NCBI GenBank assembly: GCA_030142905.1
Contig: JASJOG010000187.1
Span: forward strand, 592,192-656,191
Length of the DNA stretch: 64,000 bases
Reading direction: 5' to 3'
DNA from: Heliopora coerulea
Lineage: Eukaryota; Cnidaria; Anthozoa; Scleralcyonacea; Helioporidae
Every line of letters starts with the position of its first letter. The stretch's first letter is position 1. Under the pieces are notes generated by a model that was not told the DNA's origin, did not search any database, and saw only the letters and a list, made by a program, of their open reading frames with translations. Positions 1-10,337 of this stretch are shown here, one piece after another. The translations under genes and the position numbers were made by a program.

Positions 1-470
1 TTCGCCAGGAAGACCAGGCTGTATTAACATCGTTGATCTCATCGAGATCCTGCCAATTGGCCGCAGACAAATCTTGGAGAAATTCTTCTTTTACAAACTG
101 TTTAAACGATCTAGCTGTTATAAACTTTGGCTGCTTACGCGGTATTCCAATTTTACGGATAGCATAAATTAAACAATGATCGGTTATCATTGTTAGTAAT
201 AAAAAAATCAATTAATGATTTAGAGGTGCTAGTAATTCTTGTTGGTTCCGTTATTAATTGACGGAACTGATAAACGTCCAAGAGATTATTTAAACAATTA
301 GTATAAGCCTCAAAGGTATTTGACAAAAGATTACAATTTAAATCTCCCAAAATGTAAATCTTTTCAAACTGATGTTCCGCTTGCTACATAATTTGATCAA
401 AATTATCAAAACAAGCGACCGAAGTTTTAGGCGGTCTATACCAATTTATAACTAGAAATACGTGCACGCA
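1..470 (-). pseudogene. LINE ORF2 endonuclease (EEP) fragment
   Basis: On the minus strand this decodes to the C-terminal half of an exonuclease/endonuclease/phosphatase domain of a non-LTR retrotransposon. The readable cues are a WYRPP block near 440, the GDLN catalytic block near 345, and a downstream stretch with an ITEPTR motif and a conserved segment ending in DFFITNN. The open piece covers 153-350; upstream and downstream parts need frame changes and cross stops, so it is a dead fragment. It runs off the left window edge. In the same family the domain nicks target DNA for target-primed reverse transcription. The N-terminal part of a similar domain appears at 5.3-5.7 kb, but I cannot show the two were one copy. 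Confidence 0.7.
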
Positions 471-2555
471 ACAACCCCTCGCCCACCCTTCCAATATATC
501 TCTCGAGAGTCCAAGTAACATTGATAATTTTTAAAAATTGTCAAAAAGACAAATCCCCCTTACTATAACTGGAATAGGGTATGCAACATAACAAAAACAC
601 AACATTTCGATACGAATATTAACGACCCAAACTGAACATTGTTTTATATTTAAACTGCTCGTCGTCTAATTAACGTTTGAAATTTCGACTGTTTTATTAA
701 AACAAAACATTTGGTGAGAATAACCATTAACGGTTTCACAAATGGTGAGATCCATTCTGACAATTCTATTGCTAAACAATGGATGTTCGTATCGAGACCT
801 TGTATTAGTTGCGATCTTGACGTATTTCGTGTCGTTTTCTGATCAAACTTATCACTTTTTTTAACTTTGAAGAAAGACACTTTAGTAGATGGCAACACTT
901 TCCGTCTTAAAAGCGGAGCACTCTCATAGGTTACCGGTCGGATACCAGCATTACGGATAGCTTATGATTGAAAAAAATTTTTTTTTGATATTTTTTGTAT
1001 TAAAAAACCTTCAAATCCTACATTATCTCAAAATTGATTACAAATTTCCAGTAGAATTGCCATGATGAAGATTAATGCTAAGTATTCATCCGAAGGTAAA
1101 AGACTTTAGTAGTGAAGATCAAACGAATTAAGAAACCGACGAAATAAACAAAGAAAACATGAAAGAGTTCTGCATTTTTGTTGCTGACCAAAAATCGGAA
1201 AATACAAAACATAAAACAAAATGCGACATGCAAACCTTGTGCAAGTTCTGTCGAGAGAAGAACGAGTAAAGAGAAGTAAAATACGTACTTTTTTCCACTA
1301 TAATACTTTGGTAAAAGAGAAAAATAGCGTAGGGTACAAGCCTTCAACTCTTACGTACTTTCAACGAAGCGTTCATCGTCACCTCAACACAAAGGGTTCA
1401 ACGCTGAATTTACTGAAAGAAGTCAGTTTTAAACCTTCCTGAGAGGTGCTAAAATTCTGATGAAAGCATTACTGGTCGAACATGGTGAAGGTAATCATCC
1501 ACAAGCCATATAAGAAGTGAGACAGACTGAAGCGGACAACATTTTCGCCGAAGGATAGTATAATCTACAACGATAAGTAACTTTTCAGCGTGTTTCCTGA
1601 TGACTGTTTGTCGTTCATTCTTGTTTACAAGCCATAAATAGATTCCAATGTCTTCAGTGGAAGCGACATTTCATAGGGAAAACGAGCCTGAAAAACGCAA
1701 TGAAATCCTTGTGTAGAAAGCAGTGAGAGGATCCGAAGACTGTCACCTCAGGTCAAGTCTTCGGGACGCTGAGTGTTTTATCCCACTTCTTGAACAATTG
1801 ACCATAAACGCAATAGGGATAAGTATTGCAAAATATTCGAAAGCCATCGTCCTAATGAATCAGAACCTGCATTCTACGTTGTCATTAAAAACCAGCAAAA
1901 TCCAGGCGACAATAATTGAACCAAGAAGTCTCCCTTAGCGAAGAGTGAAGTCGGGAAGCCACTATTGAAAGCTGCTCAAAACTATTCCGTTCGCAAAACT
2001 TGCATTTCAAACCTACTCCATTCAGACCTACCTGTGATTGTCTAGAGCAGCTAAGTGAATACTAGAACGTGAACACTCTTGATTTATACAAATCAGCATC
2101 GTTTCAACTTCAGCGAAGAATGTCGTTTTCACTCAGTCGCTAAACAAATGTCCTGGCAACAAGCAAGTTCCCGTAAAGTCTTTCGTTCATATTGATGAGA
2201 AAGAGCCAAGTCAAATCGTTGCTACCGAATGTGAACAGTTGGCCAATGCATATTCCAAAGAGCTGAGTTTTAGAACTGTCCTTTTAAGTCATAAATTGTC
2301 CAGTAACTAAGATGTCCAGCAAAAGTGAAACCAGCCACAAGCACCAAAAAAGCCATTTTGTTTGCCGGTCTTAAATCATTTACTGGCTTCAGTGTTCAAA
2401 TGATGTAAACAACTTGCTAGAAATCCACACAAGGGAAAAAAGAACGAGACCAAATCGATTTGCTTTAATACGGACCTGAGTAACCTAAGTAAGGTTTGGT
2501 CAACAATATAGCAGTCCGCAAGCTTACACAAGGCATACCTGAGTGACCGGAATCC
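451..2555 (+). mobile_element. Crypton-type element, copy A (decayed)
   Basis: First of five related copies in the window. It starts with the same 5' sequence (near AACTAGAAATACGTG) as copies at 2587 and 56576 and ends with the same 3' sequence as the 56.6-58.0 kb copy. Between the ends lies a decayed tyrosine-recombinase gene (separate entry). No obvious terminal inverted repeats are visible, which fits Cryptons, known to move by tyrosine recombinase rather than by DDE transposase. The copy almost abuts copy B, separated by about 30 bp of TA-rich sequence. No long frame survives, so the copy is non-autonomous. The 3' boundary is set by the end of similarity with copy E. Confidence 0.65.
1090..2160 (+). 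pseudogene. Tyrosine recombinase (DUF3504-like), decayed, copy A
   Basis: The N-terminal core-binding region is recognisable at about 1150-1260 (block like DQKSENTKHKTK) and 1320-1440 (YKPSTLTYFQRS followed by a RHLNTKGST block), matching the SAM-like domain of Crypton and KCTD1/ZMYM/QRICH1-type recombinase domains. The catalytic C-terminal domain remains near 1981-2035 as NYSVRKTCISNLL, holding the conserved arginine of the HxxR box, and near 2049-2130 as a decayed LSGHxN/tyrosine region (QLSEYQNV...LYKSAS). Many stops and frameshifts separate the blocks. Established: this enzyme family cuts and rejoins DNA through a tyrosine nucleophile. Inference: this copy is inactive. Confidence 0.65.
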
Positions 2556-3862
2556 TTGAATATATACCTATATATATGCCGACATAAACTAGAAGTACGT
2601 GTATGCAACAAACCTTCGCCCACCCTTCCAATACATCTCTCGAGAATCCAAGTAACATTGATAATTTTTCAAAGTTGTCAAAAAGACAAATCGTCCTTAC
2701 TATAACTGGAAGAGGTAATGCAATAAAGAAAATACAATATTTGGCCACAAATATTAACAACCCAAACTGGAAATTATTTTACATTTAAACTGCTTGTCGT
2801 CATATTTACGTTTAAAATTTCTATTCTGTTTTATTAAAACAAAATGTTTGGTGAGAATAACCTTTAACGGCTTAATAAATGATAAGAGATCCATTCTGAC
2901 AATTCTACTGTTTATCAATGGATATTAATAGCAAGACCCTGCATTAATTGCGATCTTGAGATATTTCAAGTCGTTTTCCAATCAAACTTTTCACTCATTT
3001 TGCTTTAAAGAAAGATTTTTTATTAGACAGCCAGGCTTTCCGTCTTAAAATTGGATCATTCTCAAAGATTACCGGTCGGGTATCAGCATCACAGACAGCT
3101 TATGAATGAAAATTTTTTTGATATTTTTTGTCTTAAAAAACTGATAAATTCTATATTGTCTCAAAGTTGGTTAAAAATGTCTATTAGAAGTGCTTTGAAG
3201 ATTTATGGTAAGTATTCATCCGGAGGTAGAACACTTTGTTCACGAAGATGAAACGAATTACGAAACGGACGAAATAAGCAAAGAAAACATGAATGAGTTC
3301 AGCATTTTTATCGCTGACCAAAAATCGGAAAAATACAAAGCATAAAACAAAATACGACAAGCAAACCTTGTGCAAGTTTTGTCTAAAAGAGGAACGAGAA
3401 GAGGGAAGTAAAAGACGTACTTTATTCACGGTAAAACATCAATAAAAAAAAATGGCGTAGAAACCTGCAACTCTTGCGTATTTTCAAGTAAGCATTCAGT
3501 GGCACCTCGATACAAAGGCTTCACGGTAAATTTACGCAAGGACGACTTTAAACTTTCTCGAAAGGTTTTAAAATCCTGATGAAATCATTACTGGTAAATG
3601 GAATCATTACGGTAAAGGTCATCATGCACAAACCATTCTCAAAGCGAGCAAGACTGAAGCGGACAACCGAAGGATAATTTGGTGACCAAAATCAAGTACC
3701 TTTGCAGCGAGTTACCTGGTAGCTGTTTTACTGGCATTTTTGTTTCGAGGCAAAAGTACATCCTAACGTCTTCAGTGGGGCGACATTTCATAGGGAAAAA
3801 AATCCTGATTGAGGCGATGAAATCTTTGTGTGGAAAGCGGAGAAAGCATCCAAAGATTGTCA

Positions 3863-4376
3863 GAATCCGTTTCCAGCCGATAATTTAAGAAAATAAAGTA
3901 GAAAACATACTCCGAGTATCAGTTCCATCTTGAACTCAAAATTTGAGAAAAGCAAGTGGACACAGTGTTCAATAGTAACATTTCGAATTTATTACAAATT
4001 CATCATCAGACTAATTTACACAAGCTAGACCTAGGTCAATATATAGGCACAAGCGTGGTGACATCATACAGGAAGAATGTGTGACGAAAGAAATTGGAGT
4101 GTGAATGAGTGAAGTGTTATGTCAGGTCAATTAATGAGAATGTGTAGGCGGAAGAAATTAGAGTGTGAATGATTAATGTGTTAATCATTCACACTCTAAT
4201 TTCTTCCGCCTACACATTCTCATTAATTGACCTGACATAACACTTCACTCATTCACACTCCAATTTCTTTCGTCACACATTCTTCCTGTATGATGTCACC
4301 ACGCTTGTGCCTATATATTGACCTAGGTCTAGCTTGTGTAAATTAGTCTGATGATGAATTTGTAATAAATTCGAAA
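3863..4376. mobile_element. Palindromic PLE-derived insertion with target duplication
   Basis: A short insertion made only of terminal sequence of PLE family D (compare 24740-25010 and 28800-29098). It has a single-copy tail (3863-3980, starting with the same bases that end family D at 29098) followed by a perfect inverted repeat. It interrupts copy B of the Crypton-type element and is flanked by AAAGATTGTCA at 3852-3862 and 4374-4384; the last three bases of the palindrome (AAA) overlap the right-hand duplication. No coding capacity. It shows that terminal, head-to-head pieces of this PLE can be inserted on their own. Confidence 0.8.
3981..4376. repeat. Perfect 396-bp palindrome (196-bp arms, 4-nt loop)
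   Basis: Arms 3981-4176 and 4181-4376 are exact reverse complements by direct comparison, with TGTG as loop. Each arm contains the PLE-D terminal sequence including a hammerhead-like core CTGATGA...GAAA at 4348-4376 (plus) and at 3981-4009 (minus). Transcripts of either strand would form a very long hairpin. Confidence 0.9.
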
Positions 4377-5011
4377 GATTGTCATGGCCTGGACAACTCT
4401 TCAGGACGATGAGCGTGCTATCCCACTTCTCAAGCAATTGACCATGAATGCTGTCCGGTTAAATACTGCAAAATGTCCAAAAGTAATCGTCCTACAGAGA
4501 TGAATGAACCATAACCTTCATTCTACTTTACCAATAAACACCAGCAAAATCCAGGCGATAATATTTGGTACAAGAAGTCTCCCTTAGGGAAGAATGAAGT
4601 CGGGAAGCTACTTTTCAAAGCTGTTCAAAACAATTCCGTTCGCAGAACTAGTATTTCAAAGCTACTCGATTCAGACGTACCTGTGATTGTGGCGCTCAGG
4701 TGAGTGGTTACCAGAACGTGAAAAGTCTCAAGATTTACACAAATCGGCATCTATTCAACTTCAGCGAAGAATGTCGTTTTAATACACTTAGTGGCTTAGC
4801 AAATGTCCTGACAGCAAGCGAGTTCCCTTACGTCATTTGTTCATATAAATCAGAAAGAACCAAGACAATCCGTTGCTGCAAAAAGTGTACAGTTGGCAAA
4901 TGCATATTCCAAGGAGTTAACTTTGAGAACTGCTCTTTCAAGTCATAAATTGTCCAGTTACTGAGGTGGCCCTCAAAAGCGAAACCAGCTGCAGGCACCA
5001 AGAAAGCCATA

Positions 5012-5015
5012 TATA

Positions 5016-5070
<55 letters not shown>

Positions 5071-5076
5071 AGATAT

Positions 5077-5110
<34 letters not shown>

Positions 5111-5112
5111 AT
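5012..5112. repeat. Microsatellite (CTAT)n, (AT)n, (GATATA)n
   Basis: Compound AT-rich microsatellite directly at the truncated 3' end of Crypton-type copy B. Confidence 0.9.
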
Positions 5113-5129
5113 ACATACACAAAGCGAAA

Positions 5130-5310
5130 ATTTTTCTCCCTAGTCACCACGCGTGTGACAGGACTTCACGCACGTCGAGATTAGTACCCTCGCACCGCGC
5201 TTCGCGCGGTAGGCGAGGGGATTATTCAAAAACATTTGAAAACAAAACAGCGAAAATATTTCTTCCTAGTCACCACCGCGAAGCGCGGTGGGCGAGGGGA
5301 CAATAAAGGG
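5130..5310. repeat. GC hairpin repeat with duplicated unit
   Basis: Two versions of a unit (AGCGAAAATNTTTCTYCCTAG...GGCGAGGGG) at about 5128-5220 and 5249-5298. Each carries a GC-rich hairpin: ACCGCGC-TTC-GCGCGGT at 5194-5210 and CCACCGCG-AAG-CGCGGTGG at 5273-5291. These stand out against AT-rich surroundings. Function unknown; probably part of a dispersed repeat. Confidence 0.6.
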
Positions 5311-5319
5311 TCTACAGTT

Positions 5320-6115
5320 AGGTTTCCTTACCCCCAAAGTAATGATCTCTAGTACCTGGTCACAGAAGTCGTTTCATACAGTATAATTAATTGAACTTCG
5401 TACGTAAAAACAAACCCCTCCACCAGATTTATTTCTATCGTTTCGTATGATATCATATCCTGGTAGTGTTATTAAACTATCAGGAACAGTTGTATCAAGC
5501 TTAGTTTCATTTATAGCTGACATATCTACCGGTTATTTGCACATAATAATATTCAGCTCTTCAACATGTGTTAAAAGGCCATTTATCTTAAGTAGAGCCA
5601 TTTCAAACCCACGCGATTGAGATAATATGACGTGCAACGACATTTGGCTATTAGCTGTTTCGGAAACTGAATTTGAATCTGTATCAATTATTTTTCATTT
5701 TCCATCAATATAATTTCTAAAATTACAAGCAATATTGTAGATACCTTTACGATTAAGGTGGAGTCCGCTTTTATTAAGACAGTTCCTACCAACATTATCA
5801 TTGAGGATAAAATCAAAACCGTGTATAGAACAGGCCTACTTCACCACTTTGTTAGTTTGAGCTACATGTTTCGGCGATGACTGGTCATGACTGCGAGTCA
5901 AAATAGAGGAAATAGCGACTGAACCGGTCGGATTATTAGTCTTAATATTCTTAGCTAGTTGAATAATTTTATCAGCTATTTGCTTTGGTTCATCTTTAAC
6001 CAAGTTGTTTGTACCAACGTGAATAATTAGTTTGCTCGGCTCCATTCTGATAGATGGTTTACTAAAATCCACCATATCTTCAACCGTTGCTCCGGGTTAA
6101 CATTGACCTGGTTTT
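5320..6115 (-). pseudogene. LINE fragment: SGNH-like ORF1 end and endonuclease start
   Basis: Minus strand. The open piece at 5836-6075 resembles the SGNH/GDSL-hydrolase-like domain found in ORF1 of some metazoan LINEs: block IIHVGTNNL, then a helix with DEPKQIADKI, then SSILTR. Continuing toward 5690 a GLHLNRKGIYNIA block gives the domain end with the expected histidine. Around 5640-5330 there is the start of an EEP endonuclease: a mutated N-terminal block (ALLKINGLL), INETKLD near 5510 with the catalytic glutamate, and a GGGVCFYVRSSI block near 5415. Stops and frame changes are frequent. The adjacent ORF1-to-ORF2 order supports a single LINE. The element breaks near 5320 in the GC hairpin repeat. 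Confidence 0.7.
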
Positions 6116-6159
6116 GGCGAGATAATAAGTTACCTTTAATCGGTTTCGTAATAGAAGAG

Positions 6160-6246
6160 GATAGAGGGAGGGATGGATGGATGGAGTGATGGAGGGGTGG
6201 AGGGATGGAGGGATGGAGGGATGGAGGGGTGGAGAGATGGAGGGAT
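6160..6246. repeat. Short-unit tandem repeat GGATGGA/GGAGGGAT
   Basis: Purine-rich tandem repeat built from 4- and 8-base units of GGAT and GGAG. The frames through it encode only low-complexity peptide and should not be called genes. Confidence 0.9.
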
Positions 6247-6860
6247 CAGTGTACTTCAAGTTCCCTCAGTTCTTCCTCCCTACTCTTCCTCGCTGCTCCT
6301 TTTATTCTTATCCATCGATATGCTTGGTCCAAAATGGTTGGAATTTTAATGAAATAGTTCTCTCGCTCATCTTTTTCGCACTTACTCGCTCTTTCTGCCC
6401 TAGCCGTTCTGATCGCTTAAATGGCGTCGACGATGTATAGCTTAAATACAACAACAAATAAATGTACCTTCAAGCTTTCACTTCATTGCCCTCAATGGAT
6501 GATTGTTAGATCGTACTCTTGAAAATTCGATCTCGGTAAAAACTCTACATATTGCTCAAGGTTCGTTTTTTGGCACTATTGGAAACCTCGAACCCTCAGA
6601 TAATTGTTTTTCTGACTTATTTATATACTCGTTTTAACACAAGTTCACATAACACACAATCCTATGTCATGAACTACTTTAAAAAGTTTTAACGTTTTCG
6701 AGAAAATTGTACTAATACTATTACTTTATTAGAATACTCCCCTCGGGGCTTTTCAGTATCAAATTACAACATCATCTTATAAAAACTATCGATATTTAAA
6801 ACTATAACTATAACTGTCAAAAAATATAGATCAAATTCTAATTTAAATATATGTATTTAT
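6247..6860. other. No gene recognised
   Basis: About 600 bp of AT-rich sequence after the purine repeat. Frames present have no recognisable motif. The right part (after about 6720) is probably the 3' untranslated region of the LINE fragment that follows on the minus strand. Confidence 0.5.
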
Positions 6861-6864
6861 ACAA

Positions 6865-7600
6865 TTAAGACTTGTCAAGGAGTAGTGCCTGGAGTTTCTT
6901 TTTAAAGTTGCCTACGCTTACGCAGTTCCTCAAATCCTCCGGCATAGAGGTCCATGCTGTTACTGCTCTATAGTGAAAGGTCCGCTGACCAGAGGTAGAC
7001 TTGCACTTGAGAATCTGTACTTTGTTTGTTTCTTGTTCTATTGGAGTGTACATCGGATCTTTTTACAAACTTTTCACTTAAGTATGAGGGGGCAAGGCCC
7101 TTCACACACCTAAATGCCATAGCACTTTCACGAAACTTAACATTAAGACAAACTGGTAACCAATTGAGATCTTGTAATATTGGGGATATATGCTGATAAT
7201 TGTTGGTGCCAGTTAAAATGTGGGCAGCAAAAATTCTGAACTTTTTGCAATTTGTCTAAATTCTTTTTAGAAGTATTTGCCCACACGGAAGAACAATAAT
7301 ATAACTTATTAAAAACCAAAGCAATGATAAGGGTCATCATATTTTTCTTGTCTAAAAGATACAGTACTTAGCTCTATTTATTTGACACAGGCTACCTGCA
7401 CATGACGAAACTATGTTAGTCACGTGTTCGTCAAAAGTCAAACTCGCATCAATTGTGACACCTAAATCCTTAGCAGACGGAGCTGGATACAACTGTTTGC
7501 CAAGAAGTGTTACACTGAACCCATCCGGAACTCTGTTCAGCATCTGACAACATCTTACCATTAATTGTCTTCGTAAACAATTTACTTTCTATCATCCGAC
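6865..7600 (-). pseudogene. LINE reverse transcriptase, C-terminal fragment
   Basis: Minus strand, three consecutive pieces in different frames. 7352-7561 has PSAKDLGVTIDASLTFDEHV, the RT thumb/connection region of CR1/L2-like LINEs. 7143-7340 has KLYYCSSVWANTSKKNLDKL followed by VQNF, the usual next block. 6865-7053 has SGQRTFHYRAVTAWTSMPEDLR and ends FKKKLQALLLDKS, the typical end of ORF2. The order is right but frames are broken, so this is a dead 5'-truncated insertion, the common fate of LINE copies. It may belong to the same family as the pieces at 1-470 and 5.3-6.1 kb. Confidence 0.8.
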
Positions 7601-7619
7601 TTGGTAGCAGGGGTTAAAA

Positions 7620-9060
7620 CATCTATCCAACTGCGCCCCTCTTTCCAAGAATCCTTACCAACCTTTCCTGGTATTAAGCAATGCAAAGACGAACAACAAA
7701 AACACAAAAAAGCGAGTATAATTGACGTATTTAAATTTTTTTTCAATTAAGATTGATTCCAGTAGTGATTTAAGATAAGAAGAAACCCACATCCTTTCAG
7801 TAATTACCTGTTTAACAGATTGTTTTCTTGAAAAGACAGCATAGATTCCCAGAGTTCTCTCTAACAGTGTTTTATACCTGAACAGAAGAGTGAATTTTAA
7901 AACGGAACGAGCGAGTGAAGACAGAAACATGTATTTCTTATCCTGCATCACCAAGCTATATCTGCCTCATCAGCATCTGAAAAAAACTACTCAGTAAAAT
8001 AAGCTGCTTCTTCGGAAAGCTCTGAGTGGTCCGTAGCCGTGTTTATATGAGAGTATGCGTGGACGGAATTTTTTTTTTTTAACTCTGCTCATAATTTTAT
8101 ATAGCAAATATGAAAATGGTTTCCATGTTCATACTGTGATATTGACACGCGGAATGCGAGACTTTCAAAAAGCTGACAAACATCCGCCCCTGGCTCGCGT
8201 TTTCGTTAGGCTTTTCTCAAGTCTCACAACATCCTGCGTCTCTATATCACAGTATAAACAAGGAAAATCATTTCATATTTCTCTATTACGAGACGGCATC
8301 GCTGACACCTGTATACTAATATTAAAGAGTTACTTGAAAACGATACGGTGAACAAAATAAACAAGTACATGGGAAGGTAGAAAATTCCAGTAGGAACAAA
8401 TTCTCCATCATTAATGCTTCAACATTCATACAGGGAATTTAAGATCCATATTACATTTGGCAACCAAGTTCTCAAGTAAATTTATTTATCACCTGTAACA
8501 CGCGGAAACAGTGACTGCACAAAATCGATTGATCAGAGATCGGCCTTATAAAATATGTTCATCCATGTAAATCTTTTATAAACCAGGAATCAGTGGTATT
8601 AAAATCTCGTTACGTTTCAATAACCCGGCAGCTAATTAAAACCTATTTTAATTATCGTGTGATGATCCTTACTGGCTAACATTAACCACCAATCATGGTC
8701 AAAGTAAATCATATATTTATGCAGTAACCGGCGTTTTGTTCAACAAGCAAGGGTGGGGTTAACGTGCATCCATGCATCCCTATAGGAAGACGTTTTGTTC
8801 CTAAAAAATGTCAAGCAAAACCCATCAAAAAATCCCCAAGACTTATAATAGATGCATGTTACACTTTTCGGCTGAAAGTACGTCACGCTAACGACTTATA
8901 TCTTGTGCTCGTGAATCTGAATTATTTAAACTGGTCGGCCTTTTCTTGGAGTTGCCTTAGTAAGGGTTCACCTATTTTATTGATGTCCTCTTATGAAGGT
9001 GTAGTGGCATTTGTTGCCATTAACTTCAATATTGTAAACACGTTCATAACTTAGCCCACA
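7620..9060. other. No gene recognised; one imperfect inverted repeat
   Basis: About 1.4 kb with several 60-100 codon frames on both strands (for example near 7655-7954 minus and 8055-8351 plus) but no motif I recognise. An imperfect inverted repeat at about 8134-8253 (ACTGTGATAT...GAGACTT against AAGTCTC...ATATCACAGT) could be a small MITE-like stem-loop. Confidence 0.5.
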
Positions 9061-9252
9061 TTCAATGCAAATGAGATGGTTTGGCTAGCTCTACCACGCG
9101 ACAAATCGATGTTAGTGTTCTCACGTGACGACGAGAATGCATAGTCCCAAACTATTGAAGGCTTTTACGTGTAATGCGAGAGTGTGTTTATATATAGGTT
9201 GGTGAAACGTTTCTTCTGCTGATTCTTTGGGATCTTTTTAAGTTGACGTACC

Positions 9253-9800
9253 ATGCCTGGTGCCAACTGTGCACTTTACGGCTGTCCATCAAGCAGAAAA
9301 ACCAGTCTTTCTCTTTTCAAACTACTGTTTCCTGCTGCTGGTCACGGGGAGTACACGGTGATACTCAAGAGCGACGCTCGAAAAGAATGGCTCCGTGTTA
9401 TCTTACGAACAAGGCAAATGACGCCTGATCGAAAAAAAAAGAATTGAAACGAACAGTTACCTCTGTGAACTTCAATTTAAGCAGACCAACTCGTTCAATG
9501 TAAGAATCATAAGAGATTGTTCTCTTTGCTCAGTGAACTAATTCAAGTGCGAGGTTTTTTGCGTGGTCGTTCGAATCACTGATTCAAAACCAAATCCACA
9601 CTCTTGTTTTACTATTTTAGAGTCCAAACGTAAAGTTTTGATTACGGGTAGTATTCCTACCCAACAACTGCCATGAAAACCCCGCGAAAAAGTGCAAACC
9701 AAACGTCGTCTCCTTTTGCGGCAAAGAGATGTTGACGTACCTTCGATGTCAACTGCGTCATCCCTTGAGGAGTTCTCCAATGAAATAAAGGAAGTGAGCC
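9253..9800 (+). pseudogene. THAP-domain N-terminal part of a P-type transposase
   Basis: The start MPGANCALYGC (ATG at 9253) is characteristic of THAP DNA-binding domains, with C6 and C11 as the first zinc ligands; a tryptophan follows in the EWLRVI block. After a frameshift a YLCELQF block near 9459 corresponds to the second C-x2-H ligand pair, with the histidine replaced by glutamine. Further on, around 9715-9800, a serine-rich linker leads into LEEFSNEIKEVSLNPW, like the segment after the coiled coil of THAP transposases. The reading is then cut by a tRNA-like SINE at about 9803. Inactive. Family link is from memory of cnidarian THAP proteins. Confidence 0.6.
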
Positions 9801-9802
9801 TT

Positions 9803-10090
9803 AACCCATGGAGAGAAACTTTTCACGATAATCTGACACTGCCGAAATCAACTGAAAAATGTTGACTCGAGTGGGATTTGAACTCGCACCTTCGGGATAC
9901 CGGTCCGCCGTTCTACCTGTTGAGCTATCGAGTCCACAGGGATTGGAGGCGAGTTTTATCTAATTTAAGTGCACGAGACGTTCTCGCGACAACTTAACGC
10001 TTATACATGAGAGGATGTGCAGTGTTTCAATTCTATTTCAGAATCATCCTCAGAAATATAGATGAACAGAAGCTTTTCACGATAACCTGA
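9803..10090 (-). mobile_element. tRNA-like SINE, copy 1
   Basis: tRNA-like core at 9863-9934 on the minus strand: 7-bp acceptor pairing GACTCGA/TCGAGTC, a D-arm (GCTC...GAGC, A box) and a T-arm with GTTCAAATCC-type B box. Flanks match the other copies: a head with GTGCACTTAAATT and TTTATC, and a tail with CTTCGGCAGTGTCAGATTATCGTG. The repeated flanks show this is a dispersed SINE rather than a tRNA gene. Internal A and B boxes would be the RNA polymerase III promoter. Confidence 0.65.
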
Positions 10091-10091
10091 C

Positions 10092-10335
10092 ATTGTTGCG
10101 AGAATACCTCGTGTACTTAAATTGGATAAAACTCGCCTCCAGTCCCTGTGGATTCGATAGCTCAACAGGTAGAGCAGCGGATCGGTATCCCGAAGGTGCG
10201 AGTTGAATTCCCGCATGAGTCAACATTTTTCAATTCACTTCGGCAGTGTCAGATTATCGTGAAAAATTTCTGTTCATGTATATCTCTTAGGATGATTCTG
10301 AAATAGAACTGAAACACTGCACATCCTCTCATACA
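10092..10335 (+). mobile_element. tRNA-like SINE, copy 2
   Basis: tRNA-like core at 10151-10221; same head and tail as copy 1 but opposite orientation, with scattered substitutions (B box GTTGAATTCCC is mutated). Lies head to head with copy 1. Confidence 0.65.
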
Positions 10336-10337
10336 TA

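Larger units (their letters stand above)
3210..4948 (+). pseudogene. Tyrosine recombinase (DUF3504-like), decayed and interrupted, copy B
   Basis: N-terminal blocks (EDETNYETDEISKEN then FIADQKSEKY) appear at about 3245-3350. The C-terminal catalytic part is at 4500-4790: a PFYFTNK-like block, WYKKSPLGKNEVGKLL, then NSVRRTCISKLLDSD (the arginine box with its usual histidine lost), then after a frameshift SGYQNVKSLKIY (normally SGHxN...Y; the histidine is Y here and the putative nucleophilic tyrosine is kept). A tail typical of the family (IFQGVNFENCSF) ends at 4948. Interrupted between 3862 and 4374 by an inserted palindrome. Inactive in any single frame. Confidence 0.7.
2587..5010 (+). mobile_element. 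Crypton-type element, copy B, split by a PLE palindrome
   Basis: Second copy in the same orientation as copy A. Similarity to copies A and E runs from about 2587 to 3862 and resumes at 4374, leaving about 510 bp of foreign sequence between two copies of AAAGATTGTCA. The 3' end breaks at about 5010, where an AT microsatellite starts, so the terminal ~170 bp found in copies A and E are absent. The recombinase frame is broken but the C-terminal blocks are clearer here than in copy A. Confidence 0.65.

Noticed and set aside
3981..4376. CRISPR-like or integron-like inverted array
   Set aside because: It is a single palindrome with PLE terminal sequence and a target duplication; there are no regular spacers.
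6177..6440. 87-codon frame starting in the GGATGGA repeat
   Set aside because: The first part is purely repeat-encoded and the rest has no recognisable motif.
7655..8351. Frames of about 98 codons on both strands
   Set aside because: Basic or hydrophobic peptide without motif, no similarity I recognise, no supporting context.
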